A DNA stretch of 9,723 nt, from NCBI GenBank assembly GCA_023136145.1, contig JAGLRU010000067.1, positions 1-9,723 of the forward strand, given 5' to 3'. How positions within the stretch are numbered: the first letter of the stretch is position 1; each line of letters begins with the position of its first letter. This DNA comes from Alphaproteobacteria bacterium (GTDB lineage Bacteria > Pseudomonadota > Alphaproteobacteria > Micavibrionales > UBA2020). The notes under the pieces are model-generated. The model was not told where the DNA came from. It did not search any database and saw only the letters and a program-made list of their open reading frames with translations. Below are positions 7,157 through 9,723 of this stretch, piece after piece. Both the position numbers and the translations under genes were made by a program.

Positions 7157-7893
7157 CAGGGACCTTCTTTCCGCATTCGCACCAGACGATCAACATAATC
7201 AGGATCAGCGCCCAGTTGCTCGATCAGGTACATTTTCATGAAATTAATTTCTTCTGGATGCACAGTATTTTCCGTGACAAGCATATTCTCCATCATCTGT
7301 CTTGCCGCTTCATTGTCACCCTGTTCTTTCAGGATAAAGGCAGGCATCTGTCGCGCCCACTGCGGGAATTTATCCTTATCCGGCATTTTAGCGAGCTTAT
7401 ATGCAAGTTTCAACGCGAGAGAAAGATCATGCATACGATGCCTTGCCAGATAAGCAGCGTGCGCAAGCCATCGCCATTTTTCGCCCACGGAAATTTGCCC
7501 GACAACTCCCAGATAATCGACAACCACAGCCACATCCTTGGGAACGCGGGTACCACCAAAATAATAAGCCGCGATCATCGGAACATGGTCAGAAGCCGGA
7601 TCCAGCTCGTGAAGAAGAAAAAACCACCTGCCAAGCTTCTCATAATCATAACTTTTAAGAGGAACGGTATCTCTGCCTGTATTACCTAAATTCTGGAGAA
7701 TCAACGCAAGAAAACGGTATGAAAACTCTGGGTCTCCTAACGTCATCATCACAGCACCGTTTCTGGAAGGCACAGGAGGAACTCCTTCCCAGCCAGAATA
7801 AATATCCCGACTTGCGCTCCAAAACACCACGTTTAAACCTAGGATAATAAAGAGTGCAGCCTTAATGCAACTCAGATTTTTCTGCACCGTCAT
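7156..7893 (-). CDS. Membrane-anchored TPR-like helical protein of unknown function
   Basis: A 245-residue protein I cannot assign to a named family. Residues about 11-28 (KAALFIILGLNVVFWSAS) form one membrane segment, probably an uncleaved anchor with the rest in the periplasm. The remainder is mostly amphipathic helix with TPR/Sel1-like features: GDPEFSYRFLALILQNLG at 53-70, a W/F/L/Y-rich pair of helices to about 112 (YYFGG), a helical hairpin with ALKLAYKLAKMPD at 160-172, and AFILKEQGDNEAARQMMENM at 185-204. The last two are each close to a TPR half-repeat. Stop/start overlaps (TGATG) on both sides link it to the ABC permease upstream and the 7TM-AraC regulator downstream. No Shine-Dalgarno sequence is visible at its start, so translation probably depends on coupling. 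Likely a scaffold or periplasmic accessory to the permease, by context only. Confidence 0.8.
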   Translation of the reverse strand: MTVQKNLSCIKAALFIILGLNVVFWSASRDIYSGWEGVPPVPSRNGAVMMTLGDPEFSYRFLALILQNLGNTGRDTVPLKSYDYEKLGRWFFLLHELDPASDHVPMIAAYYFGGTRVPKDVAVVVDYLGVVGQISVGEKWRWLAHAAYLARHRMHDLSLALKLAYKLAKMPDKDKFPQWARQMPAFILKEQGDNEAARQMMENMLVTENTVHPEEINFMKMYLIEQLGADPDYVDRLVRMRKEGP

Positions 7894-8714
7894 CAGAATT
7901 GTCGTCGCGTGAAATCATAAGCTGAAGCCACCAACAGCAGACTAACAAAAACAATTCCCTGAACCCCGATAAATCCCGCCAGTCCCAAATACTCCGCCAT
8001 CCAATACGCTGTGCCGCCAGCATCCGGCAGAAACTTCACACCACCAGCTCCCTTAACTCCATAAACCAACCATGTCGTCTGTCCCATCATATCCAAACGT
8101 GGAATCATAATCGAAATCAGCTTCATCAAATTTCCGAGAATAGCGAAAATCCAGTTCTCTGGAGTAGTATCCATGATACCCATCAAAGTTCCAGCCATTC
8201 GCGATAAGGCATAAACTCCCAGCGTAGCAAGAGCGGATCCTGATGCGCTCGACAAAACCATCGAAAAAAACAGTGCAGCCACTGCCATAATCGAAATTTC
8301 GGCAGCGATGCTTATACCCCAGAGAGCTAAACCATCGTATATCGGATTCCCGATAACCGAAACGGCTATCACGATTACCAACGCAACGAAAAAGGACAGA
8401 ATCGCAAACGCGAAAGCATGACTAAACAGAAAAGACAGACGCGAAATCGGACGGGATAGCAGAAATTCAACTTCCTTGCTTTCAAAAGAGCGACGAACAT
8501 AAAAACAGCAAAACAGTACGATGCCAATAACACCAAGAAACCTCAACCCCCCCGCACCGAAAACCAGAGCAAAACTACTTTCTTCGGTCACGCTGGCAGC
8601 ACCCATAAACACCGCTACCGCCGCCGACATTAAGATCATCAGGACAAGAGTGACCACTAACTTGTCACGCAAAGCCGCCGTCAACACATATTTGACCAAG
8701 GCTTTTGAAACCAT
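7893..8714 (-). CDS. ABC-2 type transporter permease
   Basis: A 273-residue inner-membrane protein with about six hydrophobic segments (near 20-38, 58-73, 95-121, 130-154, 159-178 and 242-264). Between the second and third lies a cytoplasmic stretch, RRSFESKEVEFLLSRPISR at 74-92. This matches the Glu-containing coupling region with LLSRPISR found in ABC-2 permeases of the NosY/Gld type, where it contacts the ATPase. Length is normal for the family. The start at 8714 has a strong ribosome-binding site. The gene sits 37 bp after the secretin stop and overlaps the next gene by TGATG. No ATP-binding subunit is found in the window; it may lie upstream of the secretin or elsewhere. The substrate cannot be predicted. 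A seven-G run spans codons 54-56. Confidence 0.85.
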   Translation of the reverse strand: MVSKALVKYVLTAALRDKLVVTLVLMILMSAAVAVFMGAASVTEESSFALVFGAGGLRFLGVIGIVLFCCFYVRRSFESKEVEFLLSRPISRLSFLFSHAFAFAILSFFVALVIVIAVSVIGNPIYDGLALWGISIAAEISIMAVAALFFSMVLSSASGSALATLGVYALSRMAGTLMGIMDTTPENWIFAILGNLMKLISIMIPRLDMMGQTTWLVYGVKGAGGVKFLPDAGGTAYWMAEYLGLAGFIGVQGIVFVSLLLVASAYDFTRRQF

Positions 8715-8721
8715 CCGCCCG

Positions 8722-8727
8722 CCTCCC
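8722..8727 (-). promoter_or_regulatory. Strong ribosome-binding site of the ABC permease
   Basis: GGGAGG on the coding strand, 7 nt before ATG 8714, is near-ideal in sequence and spacing. It fixes this start and makes the permease the translational entry point of the three overlapping genes that follow. Confidence 0.7.
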
Positions 8728-8751
8728 GCTTTTTAGCCTGTCTGAAAAAGA

Positions 8752-9723
8752 TTACAGCCGCACCGGACGTCTGTCCATGCCAAAGTCTTTATAGAGTTTT
8801 CGATCCAGTTTATCCGTATTCGCGCCGGGGATGATGGTAGCTTTCAAGAAAATCACCAGTTCGTTTTTCTGAATGCTGTCGCTATGATTGCGGAACAAGG
8901 CACCAATAAGCGGCACATCTCCCAAAATCGGAATCCCATCTTGCCCGACTATGTTCTGATCCTTCATCAGTCCTCCCATCACCAATGTCTGACCGGACTG
9001 CATTTTAACGATGGAATCAATTTCCTGCACCGACAATTCAGGGATTTGGTTACCAGCATTAACCGGATCGTCTACCTGATTTGAAATTTTGGATACAGTC
9101 GGACGTACGACAAGTATAATTTCTCCCGTATCAATATTAGCCGTTGGAACAACATTCATCAACACTCCTTCAGGAGCTGTTTTTGTCGTTCCCGTCTTCG
9201 TAATTGTTGGATCACCCCCCACAATGGCCGAAGGAGTTTGTGTTGTTGTGATTTCAAAATAAACCTTGTTATTAGTAACATTCACCACAGCTGGCTGATT
9301 GTTCATAACCGTAACGCGCGGGCTAGAAAGGGCACGCACTGTTCCAAAACGGCTAAGCGCATTAATGACAGGTCTAAACCCTGTACCAAGATCAAGATTA
9401 GTCTTAAAAACATTAGTCGATGGCGTAGCAAAACCAGGACTCTCGAACAACCCTTGCAAGGTAACAAGGCCAGTCAGGTTAATATTGCCCCAGTCAATGC
9501 CGGTAGCGAATTCATCCGTCAGAGTCACTTCAAGCACTCTGGCCTCTATCAAAATCTGTGTCATTGATATACGGCGTAGCGTATTGATAAATTTCTGCAC
9601 CTGCCTTTGCTGCCTCTCGCTAGCGAAGACGCTGATAATGCCGGATTGCTTGCTAATCGAATACGTCGCCGGCGCATTTGGAATCAACGGCTCAGAGGAG
9701 GTAGATGGAACTGAAACATTGAG
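8752..9723 (-). CDS. Secretin, MshL/PilQ/GspD superfamily (MshL-like), 5' end cut by window edge
   Basis: Outer-membrane multimeric gate of a type IV pilus or type II-like secretion machine. 323 residues are visible. The frame is open to base 9723, so any internal start near 9687 is not the real one. Residues about 13-62 hold the end of the last N-domain and entry to the secretin domain (ISVFASERQQRQVQKFINTL, then ILIEARVLEVTL). The pore domain follows: VRALSSPRVTVMNNQPAVV, then GVLMNVVPTANIDTGEIIL, then the gate/anchor region QSGQTLVMGGLM and ILGDVPLIGALF (about residues 266-277), ending with ELVIFLKATII. The EIDSIVKMQSGQTLVMGGLM segment resembles MSHA-pilus MshL more than GspD or PilQ. The signal peptide or lipobox lies outside the window, and no other pilus gene is visible, so the subtype is uncertain. 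The gap to the ABC permease is 37 bp without a visible terminator. Confidence 0.9.
   Translation of the reverse strand, partial: LNVSVPSTSSEPLIPNAPATYSISKQSGIISVFASERQQRQVQKFINTLRRISMTQILIEARVLEVTLTDEFATGIDWGNINLTGLVTLQGLFESPGFATPSTNVFKTNLDLGTGFRPVINALSRFGTVRALSSPRVTVMNNQPAVVNVTNNKVYFEITTTQTPSAIVGGDPTITKTGTTKTAPEGVLMNVVPTANIDTGEIILVVRPTVSKISNQVDDPVNAGNQIPELSVQEIDSIVKMQSGQTLVMGGLMKDQNIVGQDGIPILGDVPLIGALFRNHSDSIQKNELVIFLKATIIPGANTDKLDRKLYKDFGMDRRPVRL

Noticed and set aside
7216..7689. 157-codon open frame on the plus strand opposite the helical-repeat gene
   Set aside because: It overlaps a gene held in place by TGATG coupling on both ends, and its translation shows no domain or signal features, so it is an antisense shadow.
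9652..9687. TTG at 9687 as the secretin start
   Set aside because: The frame continues without a stop to the window edge and lies in the middle of a secretin N-domain, so the real start is upstream of the window.

Overview
All eight protein genes in this window lie on the minus strand, so the region is transcribed from high to low coordinates. The beta clamp has alphaproteobacterial-style sequence. Together with an MshL/PilQ-type secretin, a TolC-type outer-membrane protein and an inner-membrane exporter, this points to a Gram-negative, probably alphaproteobacterial, host of moderate base composition. The species cannot be named from the sequence. No mobile element, tRNA, rRNA, CRISPR array or prophage was seen.

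Layout in order of transcription: (1) 9723-8752, the C-terminal part of a secretin of the MshL/PilQ/GspD superfamily, cut by the window edge. (2) 8714-7893, an ABC-2 type permease; (3) 7893-7156, a membrane-anchored alpha-helical, TPR-like protein; (4) 7156-6062, a regulator with seven predicted membrane segments and a C-terminal AraC DNA-binding domain. Genes 2-4 are joined by TGATG stop/start overlaps and must be one translationally coupled operon. It may also include the secretin, whose stop is 37 bp away. (5) 5904-4783, dnaN, behind its own plausible sigma-70 promoter. (6) 4732-3119, an unrecognised membrane protein with a double-length DnaJ-like cysteine array but no J domain. (7) 2924-1593, a TolC-family outer-membrane channel, followed after 5 bp by (8) 1587-1, a LapB/LssB-type type I secretion ABC exporter, cut by the window edge just inside Walker A.

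Functionally the window holds a replication gene between two envelope modules. The TolC/ABC pair is two thirds of a type I secretion system; the membrane-fusion protein is not in the window. The degenerate, cysteine-less C39-like N-domain suggests a large non-bacteriocin substrate such as an RTX adhesin. The permease / helical-repeat / 7TM-AraC cluster looks like a membrane sensing or export unit whose ATPase is not visible here.

The features most worth a second look are the J-less, 16-cysteine zinc-ribbon-like membrane protein next to dnaN, its missing Shine-Dalgarno sequence with overlapping mini-ORFs upstream, the 7TM-AraC regulator operon, and a scatter of G6-G8 runs at or near the starts of envelope genes.
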